Shown here: piece by piece, positions 47,611 to 54,954 of the stretch
Numbering within the stretch: position 1 is the stretch's first letter
Layout: each line of letters opens with the position of its first letter
Source: an uncultured Clostridia bacterium
Lineage (GTDB): Bacteria; Bacillota; Clostridia; Christensenellales; CAG-917
Length of the DNA stretch: 54,954 nucleotides
Assembly: GCA_947382865.1 (NCBI GenBank)
Contig: CANDBF010000004.1
Span: forward strand, 1-54,954
Direction of reading: 5' to 3'
Notes under the pieces: model-generated
Seen by the model: only the letters and a program-made list of their open reading frames with translations
What the model was told of the DNA's origin: nothing
Database searches by the model: none
Program-made: the position numbers and the translations under genes

Positions 47611-47639
47611 ATTATATATCACGCTCATATGTGTGTCAA
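47611..47639 (-). promoter_or_regulatory. Perfect consensus promoter facing the cassette
   Basis: Minus strand TTGACA (47634-47639), 17-bp spacer, TATAAT (47611-47616). It lies outside the inverted repeat, so it would stay in place if the segment inverted and would then drive gene A. Confidence 0.9.
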
Positions 47640-47787
47640 TAGTCAAAAAATAACTTTTTCTTGAACATCCACATTAATTCGACGTTATTAGACAACTGAA
47701 CATTATTTTTCATACAATCCGAGCATATCGTCAAACGGTATTTATTCTGCCGATTTTTTTCGCTCGGCGTTTGTCCACACCGCTTTA

Positions 47788-49059
47788 TCAATATGAAACG
47801 AAATCTATCCCCAATTTGACAAAGCCGCCGAGCGCCGAGTCCACGCAATCGAAATCACTACCCTCGAGCCATATGCAAACATAACAGTACATAATATCTC
47901 CGACAGCCAGAACGGTGTGGCGCTTGAACACCGCTTCATCGCTTTCAAAAGGCGTGGTGGCAAAATAACCCGCCTCCTGCGCTTCGTCATACGCCGAACC
48001 CGTAAGCGTGCGCTCGTACGCGCGCAAATCATAGGTGCTGCTCTTTGGGTCGTCCGAACCCAATGGATACGCGCAATATTCAAGATATCCCATCTCGGGA
48101 GTGCGGTTGTAATTTATGTTGGTATCTGCAAGGCGCGGATTGCGGCTGAGCGCGGCATAAACCTCCACGTTGGTCTGCTCCGCGGTCAAATCCGAGCTCT
48201 TGAAGCTCTCCGCCCACATTACTCTCACAGCGTCCTGCAAATTTCGGTCATCGTTGTCCAAAGTCATCACGTAATCGATATCCGCGTCGAATTTGCCCGT
48301 ATTTTTCACCAAGAAAACAAAGCGGATGTAGTTTTCTCCGTTTATCACGCCAAGCTCGGGTGAAGCTATGCACAGTCTCTCGCGCACCTGCGCCATCGTT
48401 TCGGTATGTTCGCCCTTATAAATCGGATTATAACTGATATTCCAAATTTTGTCGGGACCTTCCGCGTTCAGATACGGAGTCCACATGCTGCCGTCGAGCG
48501 AAAGCGAAATCGACTTGTCCTGTTGAGACTTTGCGGTGATACGGACGTTGTTTTCCTGTACAAAAAGCAGCATTACGTAAACGACAGAGGTCACTACAAG
48601 TGCGAATACGAGCATAATCACGATAGCCTGCTTGAATTTGCGACGGATTTCCTCTCGCTTTACTTTTTTGGAAGCGACAATGGAATCCTCCCACTCCTTT
48701 TGCATCTTGGCATTGGATTTGGGGTTTTGGGGAGACTCTTCGTCCTTGCCTTTTTTGCCTTTCTTCCCTTTCTTATCGGGATCATTTCCTCCGCCGTCGG
48801 CAGCGTTATCGGAAGTATCGGACTCGCCGCCCGCAGGATTGGAAGCATCTGCTTTATCGGAATCGTCTAAATTGTCGGGCGCTGTATCGGGCGCGGGCGT
48901 CTTATTGTCCGACGGCGCGTCGGTTTTTTCAGGCGCGGAAGAACCCGAAGCGCTCTGCTTCGTTTCAAGCGTATCCGACGAGGGCGCCGACTGCCCGTCG
49001 GCGGATTTGGAATTTTCCTCTCCCTCGGATTGAACTTTGGTCTTTTCTTCTTCTGCCAT
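47788..49059 (-). CDS. Type II membrane protein of the cassette A/B family (gene C)
   Basis: A 423-residue protein. Residues 1 to about 115 are disordered, rich in Ser, Asp and Glu with a GKKGKKGK block, and should be cytoplasmic. A single helix (about 138-160, AIVIMLVFALVVTSVVYVML) anchors it, and the rest faces outside. The ectodomain shares with genes A and B a central DAVRVMWAESF and a C-terminal LEGSDFDCVDSALGG. Unlike A and B it has no cleavable signal peptide. A possible anchor or nucleator for their polymer is an inference from family and location. Ribosome binding site is weak (AGGAT). It follows the EAL-like gene by 93 bp on the same strand. Confidence 0.75.
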   Translation of the reverse strand: MAEEEKTKVQSEGEENSKSADGQSAPSSDTLETKQSASGSSAPEKTDAPSDNKTPAPDTAPDNLDDSDKADASNPAGGESDTSDNAADGGGNDPDKKGKKGKKGKDEESPQNPKSNAKMQKEWEDSIVASKKVKREEIRRKFKQAIVIMLVFALVVTSVVYVMLLFVQENNVRITAKSQQDKSISLSLDGSMWTPYLNAEGPDKIWNISYNPIYKGEHTETMAQVRERLCIASPELGVINGENYIRFVFLVKNTGKFDADIDYVMTLDNDDRNLQDAVRVMWAESFKSSDLTAEQTNVEVYAALSRNPRLADTNINYNRTPEMGYLEYCAYPLGSDDPKSSTYDLRAYERTLTGSAYDEAQEAGYFATTPFESDEAVFKRHTVLAVGDIMYCYVCIWLEGSDFDCVDSALGGFVKLGIDFVSY

Positions 49060-49152
49060 ATCCTATATAAATGCTTGCGCGTTTTATACTATCTATATTT
49101 GTCTTCTATAATCCATATATATAATAGTCCGACCGCTTATATTCCGCGCCCG

Positions 49153-50946
49153 TCAGAAACGGTGATAGCTTCCGTCGTCCGCAAAATATCCGAACGGCAC
49201 CCACTTGCCGAGCTTATCGTCGAAGTAGCCGTTGTCTATAATCTCGCCGTCGGGAGCGGTGTAGGTATAATCTATCCACCTGCCCTCTTCGTCGAAGTAG
49301 CCGTCGTAAACCTTGCCGTCTTTATCCACCCACTGACCGCGCTCGTTGTAGTGTCCTTCCTGCTCGCTGTCGAATTGCTCGTACTCTATCCACTTGCCTT
49401 CCAAATCAAAATAGCCGTTGTAAACGTTTCCTTCCTCGTCCACCCACTGACCCTTCTCGTTGTAGCTTCCGATAAGTGACGGCGCGTCCTTTTCCTCGCC
49501 GGCGATTTTCAGAGTTACGCCTATGCCTTTGGGTTTGGACATATTCAAACCCTTTATGCCGCTTGTCATGCCGAGCTCGCCGAACAAACCGTCCGAACGA
49601 TACTCTTCGAGCAGCTTGTTGTGCTTTTCGATATCGGCGTGCACAGATTTCCTGTTTTGAGGCTTGCTCTTGCCTCCCTCCGCCGGCGCCTCGGGACGTA
49701 CGGGTGCGAATACCCCGCTTTCGTTCACGTCCAGATACGCTCTTCCGTCTTTATCGGTACGGACGTCTGTTTCGGCGGTCGCGTCCTTATCCTTCCTGTC
49801 CGAGCCTTCCGCCGCCTCGGCGCCGCGGCTCTTTTCAAAATTGAAAGATAGCGAAAGCGCGCTCTGCAAATCTCCCGTAAAATGCAGACGCGTCTGCTCC
49901 GCGATACTACGAAGATCCTCCGCGCTCAAATCCGCCTGCTGCGCGACAAGTCGGACCTCCGCAAGACGCTTTGCGGCAAGTCTCTGCTGTTCCAATCTGA
50001 CCTGATAAGGAGACTTTGCCAGCTCCGGTCTTGCGGAAACGGGCATGACTCCGTTTTCGTCGGCGGCTTTCGCCTTTTCTATCGCCGCGTTTCTAAGCGC
50101 CGTCAATTCCGCAAGCTCCGCGCGCTCCTTTGCGTCAAGCTCCTTTTTGAGTTTGAGCAGATACGCGTCTCTCTTCTCGCCGACGGGTTCGGGTAGGAAT
50201 AAAAACTCGTTCGTCACCCAACGGGACAGCTTGGATACGGCTCTGCCCGTTGCGAGCTTAACTCCCTCGCGCCTGAATCTCGCAAGCTGACCGGGGGTGT
50301 CCACACCTTCCATAATCATCGTGATTTTGTTGGAGTTGCAAAAGCGCAGCAACATAGAAAGCAGCTTCTTCTTGCCCTGCGAGGAATCGAAGAATTGCGC
50401 CTCGCAGCGTATATAATCGAACGTCACTCCCGCAAAAATATCAATCGAATTGAAATCCTCTCCAAATTGCGCGACCGCGGTTTTATATCCCGCACGGCGC
50501 AAACGGTTGTAGCGCTTCTTCGCCTCGCCGTCTATCCTTACAAGCGACGTCCCGTAAAAGGAGAGCACAATGCTTCCTTTTTTGTAGTTGTTGTCTTTGA
50601 GTGTGGAAAGCAAAATTTCAAAATCCTGTTCATTCTCCAAAAATCTGGTTGAAATAGGCAATCCGTATACGGTGTTGTCGGGAATAAGAAAATTTTCTTT
50701 CATCACCAGATGATAGTTTTTAAGCTCTTCCAGAGCGATGATGTTCAACTCGTTTATTCTTACGGAATTTTCCGCAACCGCAAAATAATTGCACACGTTA
50801 AGACGACCGAGATAGCGGTCGTTCAAAATCTGAAAAGCATCGACGAAAACGACCTTTTTCACCTTGGACTTTATGTCTACAACTCCGCGGAAAAAAATGT
50901 CGATAGGCTTGTATTGCACTCTCTTGGCGTATGTCGTGGAATTCAT
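49153..50946 (-). CDS. Degenerate EAL-domain protein with C-terminal YFD/W repeats
   Basis: A 597-residue cytoplasmic protein. Residues about 15-260 follow the EAL (c-di-GMP phosphodiesterase) fold: GEDFNSIDIF stands where DDFGTGYSSL is normal, FDYIRCEAQFF where the KID motif lies, and MIMEGVDTPGQL matches the conserved VEGVET loop. The N-terminal ExL glutamate is not recognisable and several metal ligands are altered, so it is probably a c-di-GMP binder or a non-nucleotide scaffold rather than an enzyme. A charged coiled-coil region (about 265-400) leads to three C-terminal repeats (about 508-597) of the form YNEKGQWVDxxGxVYxGYFDxxGxWIxY. The ATG at 50946 follows GGGGGAAG. Own promoter. Confidence 0.7.
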   Translation of the reverse strand: MNSTTYAKRVQYKPIDIFFRGVVDIKSKVKKVVFVDAFQILNDRYLGRLNVCNYFAVAENSVRINELNIIALEELKNYHLVMKENFLIPDNTVYGLPISTRFLENEQDFEILLSTLKDNNYKKGSIVLSFYGTSLVRIDGEAKKRYNRLRRAGYKTAVAQFGEDFNSIDIFAGVTFDYIRCEAQFFDSSQGKKKLLSMLLRFCNSNKITMIMEGVDTPGQLARFRREGVKLATGRAVSKLSRWVTNEFLFLPEPVGEKRDAYLLKLKKELDAKERAELAELTALRNAAIEKAKAADENGVMPVSARPELAKSPYQVRLEQQRLAAKRLAEVRLVAQQADLSAEDLRSIAEQTRLHFTGDLQSALSLSFNFEKSRGAEAAEGSDRKDKDATAETDVRTDKDGRAYLDVNESGVFAPVRPEAPAEGGKSKPQNRKSVHADIEKHNKLLEEYRSDGLFGELGMTSGIKGLNMSKPKGIGVTLKIAGEEKDAPSLIGSYNEKGQWVDEEGNVYNGYFDLEGKWIEYEQFDSEQEGHYNERGQWVDKDGKVYDGYFDEEGRWIDYTYTAPDGEIIDNGYFDDKLGKWVPFGYFADDGSYHRF

Positions 50947-51002
50947 ACTTCCCCCAAAACTCCGTCGCGCAGCATAATGCACAGTGCTGATATACTTATA
51001 TA

Positions 51003-51031
51003 AGCATATCAAACATTGTGTACATTTGCAA
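51003..51031 (-). promoter_or_regulatory. Promoter of the EAL-like gene
   Basis: Minus strand TTGCAA (51026-51031), 17-bp spacer, TATGCT (51003-51008), about 57 bp before the start codon. Confidence 0.6.
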
Positions 51032-51147
51032 TATTTTTTTCATTCGCGCCCGCCGTTACGCCGAAAACACGTACGTAACACGACTTAAAGCGCTCAAATT
51101 ATGCGGTTATATCAAAATATATTTTATACGATTAGAATATCGGTTTA

Positions 51148-51612
51148 TTACTTATATATGAAATTCTTATCATTTAAGAGGCTTTCTCGGTATCTTCTTA
51201 TATAAAACTTTGCCATATTCAGGTTCTGTTCCAGATAATTGCCGCATTCCTCCGCGCTCGCGCCCGGAATTTCACCTTCGAAGTCCATTATAAAATCGCA
51301 AAGTTCCAGCACTAAATCATATATATTATCGGGTTGAAGTTCACCGAACATAACAAGATAACAACCCGTCCGACAGCCCATAGGTCCGAAGTATATTATT
51401 TCGTCCTTTCTCGAATGATTGCGAAGAAACGTCGCCGCAAGATGCTCTATCGTATGCAACGCAGGCATATCTATCACAGGCTCGCGGTTGGGACACGTCA
51501 TACGCATATCGAACGTAGTGACAGCGCAACCGTTAAAGCTGTCTCTTCTAGACACATAAAGACCTTTTTCAAGGCTAAGATGATTCACTTTGAAGCTCTC
51601 GATTTTTTCCAT
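51148..51612 (-). CDS. luxS: S-ribosylhomocysteine lyase
   Basis: Splits S-ribosylhomocysteine into homocysteine and DPD, the precursor of autoinducer-2, in the activated methyl cycle. At 154 residues it has the family length. Metal ligands are His53 and His57 in HTIEH with catalytic Glu56, plus Cys123 in EECGNY. The catalytic Cys80 lies in GPMGCRTGCY. The usual partner pfs (mtnN) is not adjacent. It lies 98 bp downstream of mgtC, after a terminator. Confidence 0.96.
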   Translation of the reverse strand: MEKIESFKVNHLSLEKGLYVSRRDSFNGCAVTTFDMRMTCPNREPVIDMPALHTIEHLAATFLRNHSRKDEIIYFGPMGCRTGCYLVMFGELQPDNIYDLVLELCDFIMDFEGEIPGASAEECGNYLEQNLNMAKFYIRRYRESLLNDKNFIYK

Positions 51613-51682
51613 ATATTCACCCGTTCGGCAAATGCAGCGAATTTAGTTAAACTATGTTCATTGCCGACCGTTAAAATCAAAA

Positions 51683-51702
51683 TCGCCCGCTTGCGCGGGC
51701 GA
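51683..51702 (-). terminator. mgtC terminator
   Basis: Minus strand TCGCCCGC-GCAA-GCGGGCGA followed by TTTTGATTTT, directly after the mgtC stop codon and before luxS. Confidence 0.8.
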
Positions 51703-51710
51703 ATTGTCTC

Positions 51711-52421
51711 TTATTGGTCATCGCAACGCTCGATTTTCAAAATATACGGATTGCGAATCATAATCTCATTCAAAAGCTGAGATGAATATTCCTTATCGGT
51801 ATTGAGCATAGCGCGGTAAAGCGTATTGTCATTCTGCCGTTCTATGGTCAGACTGTTGAAATTCTGCACTCCGAACAACTGTTTTACCTTCACGCTCTCG
51901 TCCGTCGTATTGATGAAACTTATTTTTATCTGATAATACTTCTTGGTGCGGAAAAGTTTGCAGTTCAAGTGGAACAGACACTGTATAACAATCAATATCA
52001 AAGCTCCGCCCGTGGCAAATATGTACATCTCCGCGCCGCACGCCATACCTATGCCCGCCGTCGCCCATACGCCTGCGGCGGTCGTCAGACCGTGCATCTT
52101 CTGTCCGCGGAACATAATGATACCGGCGCCCAAAAAGCCTACGCCCGATACTATCTGCGAAGCTACGCGCGATACGTCCGCGTCCTGCCCTTGAAAGCCG
52201 TACTTGCTTACGACCATCATAAGCGCCGCGCCTACGCAAACAATCGTATGCGTACGTATTCCCGCTTCCTTAAATCGTAATTTGCGCTCGAAGCCTATGG
52301 CAAAGCCAAGCACCACAGCCAAAAGCACACCGATTAATCCTTTGAGCTCGGTGCTAACTATGCCGTCCGTGTTGTAAAACTGCGCGGCGCAAATTATACT
52401 GTCAAGTCCAAAACCTAGCAT
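51711..52421 (-). CDS. MgtC/SapB-family membrane protein
   Basis: A 236-residue protein with four to five transmembrane helices in the first 150 residues and a soluble ACT-like C-terminal domain (about 165-236). MgtC-family hallmarks are GFAIGFERKLRFKEAGIRTH and the GVGFLGAGIIM segment followed by GLTTAAGVWATAGIG. Members help adaptation to low magnesium or act on the F-type ATPase in pathogens; in Clostridia the role is not settled. AGGGAGG precedes the ATG. No M-box or other Mg-sensing leader is seen. Confidence 0.9.
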   Translation of the reverse strand: MLGFGLDSIICAAQFYNTDGIVSTELKGLIGVLLAVVLGFAIGFERKLRFKEAGIRTHTIVCVGAALMMVVSKYGFQGQDADVSRVASQIVSGVGFLGAGIIMFRGQKMHGLTTAAGVWATAGIGMACGAEMYIFATGGALILIVIQCLFHLNCKLFRTKKYYQIKISFINTTDESVKVKQLFGVQNFNSLTIERQNDNTLYRAMLNTDKEYSSQLLNEIMIRNPYILKIERCDDQ

Positions 52422-52436
52422 ATTTTCCTCCCTATT

Positions 52437-52465
52437 CTTTTACCATAGTTTATGATTAAAGTCAA
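52437..52465 (-). promoter_or_regulatory. mgtC promoter
   Basis: Minus strand TTGACT (52460-52465), 17-bp spacer, TAAAAG (52437-52442), close to the start codon, leaving a leader of about ten bases that still includes the ribosome binding site. Confidence 0.6.
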
Positions 52466-52583
52466 TAGGCATTACAATTATATTTACTATATAACTCTAC
52501 GAAACAAATCCCAGTCATACAAAACGCCTCTTTATATAGTTATTATCGTATGTTAAACGGCACAAAAATCACACTCGGCGTTG

Positions 52584-53669
52584 TTAAGACGAAGCCGTGC
52601 AATACCACAGCGTAAGATATAGTTCATATCCGTCGGGGTCGGGGATTTCTATCTCGACGGAACCGTCGTAATCCTCCAAACGCACAAGCCACAGTGTTTC
52701 GCCTCCCTGCGCTATCAGTTCCTCATCCCACTTCGGCACAGACGAGGTATTGACGGCGTTTTTATTCAAGCATACGTATGCCAGAGATCTTTTGTTCACC
52801 GCGGGACTGACGGTATATCTGCCCGCTCTGATATCCGTACCTACCTTATACTGACCTGCGAGCAACTCACCGTTTTCGCTTTTGCGCGGCTCGGGCGCGT
52901 CGCCCGATTTATAAAGCCTGCCTCCGATAAAAGAAAGGTATTCTCCGTCGTGAACTTTAAGATAAACTCTGTTTTCGCAATAGCCGAAAGACAGCATCTC
53001 GGGCGCGTTCAGAGCGGCTGTGCCGTACAAAGCCGCCTCGGGTTTGCTCGTTATAAAATACTGAGTTTGCTTATTGTCGCCGACTACGACGTATTCGCCC
53101 GCCGCTATATCCTTGCCTACTTTGAGCTGTGCGGATGAAAAACCTTTTTCGTCGATCTCTCCCAAATCTGCTTTTTCGGGCAGATACATCAAAGCGTGCT
53201 CGAAAGCTATGTACTCTCCCTCGTTAAGATTTACGTATTGGCGCATAAAAAACTCTTTGCGATACAAAAGCTCGGAAGTATCCACCGCGGCTTCGCGCGT
53301 TTTACGCACTTCGAGGACGGGGGTCACGTCTCCCGCATTCTTCCCGACGTTCGGATACAAAACGTACTCGCCCGCAGGAATATCCTCTCCCACCAGATAA
53401 ACTCCGTCCGACTTAAACGCGCGAGGGTCTACGTCTTTTTTGCCTACCGTAAACACTATTATAACAGCGACGACGATAATCAGCGCCGCGACAACTCCGA
53501 ATATCCCTAGCGCCTTATAATTTACGTTGCGGCGCTCAACCTTTATCCTTGCTTTTTTGCGAGGGACGGTTACGGCAGTTCCGCAATACTCGCAAACCAC
53601 CGTATCGCTGTCATGAGATACGGTAAAAGTCGCTCCGCAGTTGGGACATTGCAATTTTACAAGTTTCAT
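52584..53669 (-). CDS. Zinc-ribbon membrane protein with VGxDIxAGxY repeats (second copy)
   Basis: A 361-residue protein of unknown function. The N-terminal zinc ribbon has Cys8, Cys11, Cys26 and Cys29 (CPNCG and CEYCG) and should be cytoplasmic. A transmembrane helix lies at about 53-76. The outer part has three repeats of about 70-90 residues, each opening with VGxDIxAGxY (around 93, 184 and 276) and closing with a LxxGEYIxF-like strand. It overlaps the upstream paralogue by 4 bp and has identical domain order, so the pair arose by tandem duplication and is translated together. A sensor or envelope role is a guess. Confidence 0.75.
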   Translation of the reverse strand: MKLVKLQCPNCGATFTVSHDSDTVVCEYCGTAVTVPRKKARIKVERRNVNYKALGIFGVVAALIIVVAVIIVFTVGKKDVDPRAFKSDGVYLVGEDIPAGEYVLYPNVGKNAGDVTPVLEVRKTREAAVDTSELLYRKEFFMRQYVNLNEGEYIAFEHALMYLPEKADLGEIDEKGFSSAQLKVGKDIAAGEYVVVGDNKQTQYFITSKPEAALYGTAALNAPEMLSFGYCENRVYLKVHDGEYLSFIGGRLYKSGDAPEPRKSENGELLAGQYKVGTDIRAGRYTVSPAVNKRSLAYVCLNKNAVNTSSVPKWDEELIAQGGETLWLVRLEDYDGSVEIEIPDPDGYELYLTLWYCTASS

Positions 53670-54703
53670 TGCTCACCGTCCTGCGCAACAAGAGTTATCA
53701 TAAACGTATATATATAATCGCCGTCTTTGAGGTCAAGATATCCGCTCATAGTGCTAGGGCTTAGCTCTTCGTCCTCGCCGAAAAAAGCAAATCCGTCTTT
53801 GTTCAGGACATAGCGCGCCACCATACTCGCGTTGCCCGTATCTAGACGGTATCTGCCCGCAGGAATATCCAGCCCCACTTTATACTGTCCCGACGGATAT
53901 TTGCCGTCCTCCGCTTCGGGCAGCGGCACGGTGCTCTCGGAATACAGCTTGCCGAAAGTCAGATAGACGTAATCCCCCTCGCCTATGTTTAGATGAGTGC
54001 GCATTCCAACCCTCTTTTTATATTCCGTTCCTCCTATTACGCAGGTTATGTCCGAATAACGCAAATTGTCGTTATCGTTGCAAAGCACGTAATTTCCCGC
54101 CGGAATATCCGTACCGCCGCGCAGCATAAGATTTCCCTCGAAGCTGCCGTCAGCCATCGCTTCGACGGTCTTATCTCCCACGCGGAACACGTTGCAATCC
54201 ACCGCCTTTACGTAAGTCCCTCTCGACGCCTTAAAATATGTATTGTTTGCGAAATTGTATTCTTCTAGACACGCCGAAGTGCCCGCGCTCGCGTTCGGGT
54301 CGGTCAGTATCAAAATCCTGCCTCTCTGCTTGGAAGGATCCTTAAAAGCGACGAATTCGCCCTCGTCCATATCCTCTCCGACAAGGTACGTGCCCTCGTA
54401 CAAATACGCCTTAGGATGTCTGAATTCATCGGCTATCGGCGCGTCCGACTTGCCAAAAACGCCGGAAAAATACAGAGCAAGAATGACTATCGCCGCCGCA
54501 AGCGCCGCTACGAGCGATACCGCCAGTATTATCTTTGCAGGCGTAATCTTTAAGTTGCCGAAATAATGGTGAACCTCCGTCGGCGCCGCCGCGTCGGTAT
54601 TATAATAAACCGCGCCGCAATATTCGCATACGCCGCTCTCGGCTTTGGCGTCGATAACAAGATTCGCGCCGCAATTCTCGCATTTGTAATGGCACTTTTT
54701 CAT
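53666..54703 (-). CDS. Zinc-ribbon membrane protein with VGxDIxAGxY repeats (first copy)
   Basis: A 345-residue paralogue of the gene at 52584. Cysteines 8, 11, 26 and 29 have identical spacing (CENCG, CEYCG). A transmembrane helix lies at about 58-83. The outer part has three repeats with YLVGEDMDEGEFVAF, GGTDIPAGNYVL and YKVGLDIPAGRYRL as their openings. The ATG lies six bases after a -10 box and no Shine-Dalgarno sequence precedes it, so the mRNA is probably leaderless. First gene of the two-gene operon. Confidence 0.75.
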   Translation of the reverse strand: MKKCHYKCENCGANLVIDAKAESGVCEYCGAVYYNTDAAAPTEVHHYFGNLKITPAKIILAVSLVAALAAAIVILALYFSGVFGKSDAPIADEFRHPKAYLYEGTYLVGEDMDEGEFVAFKDPSKQRGRILILTDPNASAGTSACLEEYNFANNTYFKASRGTYVKAVDCNVFRVGDKTVEAMADGSFEGNLMLRGGTDIPAGNYVLCNDNDNLRYSDITCVIGGTEYKKRVGMRTHLNIGEGDYVYLTFGKLYSESTVPLPEAEDGKYPSGQYKVGLDIPAGRYRLDTGNASMVARYVLNKDGFAFFGEDEELSPSTMSGYLDLKDGDYIYTFMITLVAQDGEQ

Positions 54704-54709
54704 ATTTTT

Positions 54710-54738
54710 ATCTTACTACTTTCGCTCCGCAATGTCAA
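54710..54738 (-). promoter_or_regulatory. Promoter of the zinc-ribbon pair, predicted leaderless
   Basis: Minus strand perfect TTGACA (54733-54738), 17-bp spacer, TAAGAT (54710-54715). Six bases separate the -10 box from the ATG at 54703. Confidence 0.65.
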
Positions 54739-54767
54739 AAGTTTGAAGAAAGCGGAATGATATTATG

Positions 54768-54891
54768 AGTTTACAACGAACTTATAAATCGATAGCAAAA
54801 AATCTTTTGCGCGGCGAACGAGAAAATGCGCTAAAAAAGTCGCCGCACTTTTCGTTTGAAAAATGCGCACCCGTAAGTGCGCATTTTCGAG
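54768..54891 (-). repeat. tRNA trailer repeat, copy 2
   Basis: Homologous to 40020-40142, the sequence after tRNA-Glu. Shared exact blocks are listed there. This copy ends about 30 bp before the zinc-ribbon promoter. Confidence 0.75.
54860..54887 (-). terminator. tRNA-Lys terminator
   Basis: Minus strand AAAATGCGCAC, a six-base loop, GTGCGCATTTTT, starting four bases after the encoded CCA. Confidence 0.8.
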
Positions 54892-54954
54892 TGGTGCATC
54901 CTCAGGGACTCGAACCCTGGACCCACTGATTAAGAGTCAGTTGCTCTACCAACT
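54892..54954 (-). tRNA. tRNA-Lys (anticodon CTT), 5' end cut by window
   Basis: The window holds the D loop onward. The anticodon stem ACTGA/TCAGT holds the loop CTCTTAA with anticodon CTT, which reads AAG. The T arm CAGGG-TTCGAGT-CCCTG, the acceptor 3' strand AGGATGC and an encoded CCA are present. About 13 bases of the 5' acceptor and D stem lie beyond the window end. Confidence 0.93.

Noticed and set aside
48632-49033. Ser/Pro-rich plus-strand frame opposite the tail of gene C
   Set aside because: Mirror composition of the acidic tail coding sequence on the other strand; no start context.

Overview
The window reads as a chromosomal segment of a Bacillota (Firmicutes) bacterium, most likely an uncultured Clostridia member. 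This is an inference. It rests on whiA next to a PHP-type dnaE, a dnaG-rpoD-trmK-nif3-zinc-ribbon operon, a CIRCE operator in front of clpB, SipW-class signal peptides, luxS, and consensus sigma-A promoters with 17-bp spacers. No phage, transposase, CRISPR array or rRNA is visible. There is one complete tRNA gene (Glu-CTC) and one cut by the right edge (Lys-CTT).

Layout: 61-9461 (minus) is a housekeeping block: uvrC, then murB-PHP-whiA-dnaE-pfkA. 9738-13509 (minus) is a heterodimeric ABC exporter pair. 13795-19200 holds clpB (CIRCE-controlled), a small HdeD-like membrane protein, a cytidylate-kinase-like protein and an RlmI-type rRNA methyltransferase. thrS and pnuC diverge around 21.4 kb, and pnuC has a strongly structured leader RNA. 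lacZ follows at 22.4-25.5 kb. 25.5-30.5 kb (minus) is the dnaG-rpoD-trmK-nif3-zinc-ribbon operon. 30.8-39.3 kb (minus) carries a membrane-anchored DUF1508-like protein, a ComEC-type channel, a three-gene flavoprotein set (GlpA-like, NAD/FAD oxidoreductase, DUF1667), a pyrophosphatase and an M20 peptidase.

The right third is dominated by cell-surface functions. A 1532-residue membrane-anchored protein with two metallophosphoesterase domains (40.4-45.0 kb) is followed by the most unusual locus. Two convergent paralogous genes with SipW-class signal peptides (45359-46375 plus, 46441-47400 minus) are bounded by a perfect 196-bp inverted repeat (45254-45449 and 47310-47505). The repeat covers the 5' leader and the entire signal peptide. 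A perfect consensus promoter lies outside the repeat on the right side only. Recombination between the repeats would swap which gene body sits behind that promoter, so this looks like an invertible, phase-variable surface-protein cassette. A third family member with a cytoplasmic tail and a degenerate EAL-domain protein lie next to it, followed by luxS, mgtC and a tandem pair of zinc-ribbon membrane proteins with VGxDIxAGxY repeats.

Non-coding highlights are a dispersed two-hairpin repeat placed just after stop codons (1-49 and 9541-9725, with a diverged relative near 39.8 kb), a homologous ~124-bp trailer after both tRNA genes, two genes whose -10 boxes predict leaderless transcripts (uvrC and the zinc-ribbon gene at 54703), and an 857-bp gene-free stretch at 39.3-40.1 kb with GC-rich structured sequence. 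Starts were moved inward from the longest reading frame wherever a clear ribosome binding site supports an internal start. All functions are inferred from sequence motifs alone.
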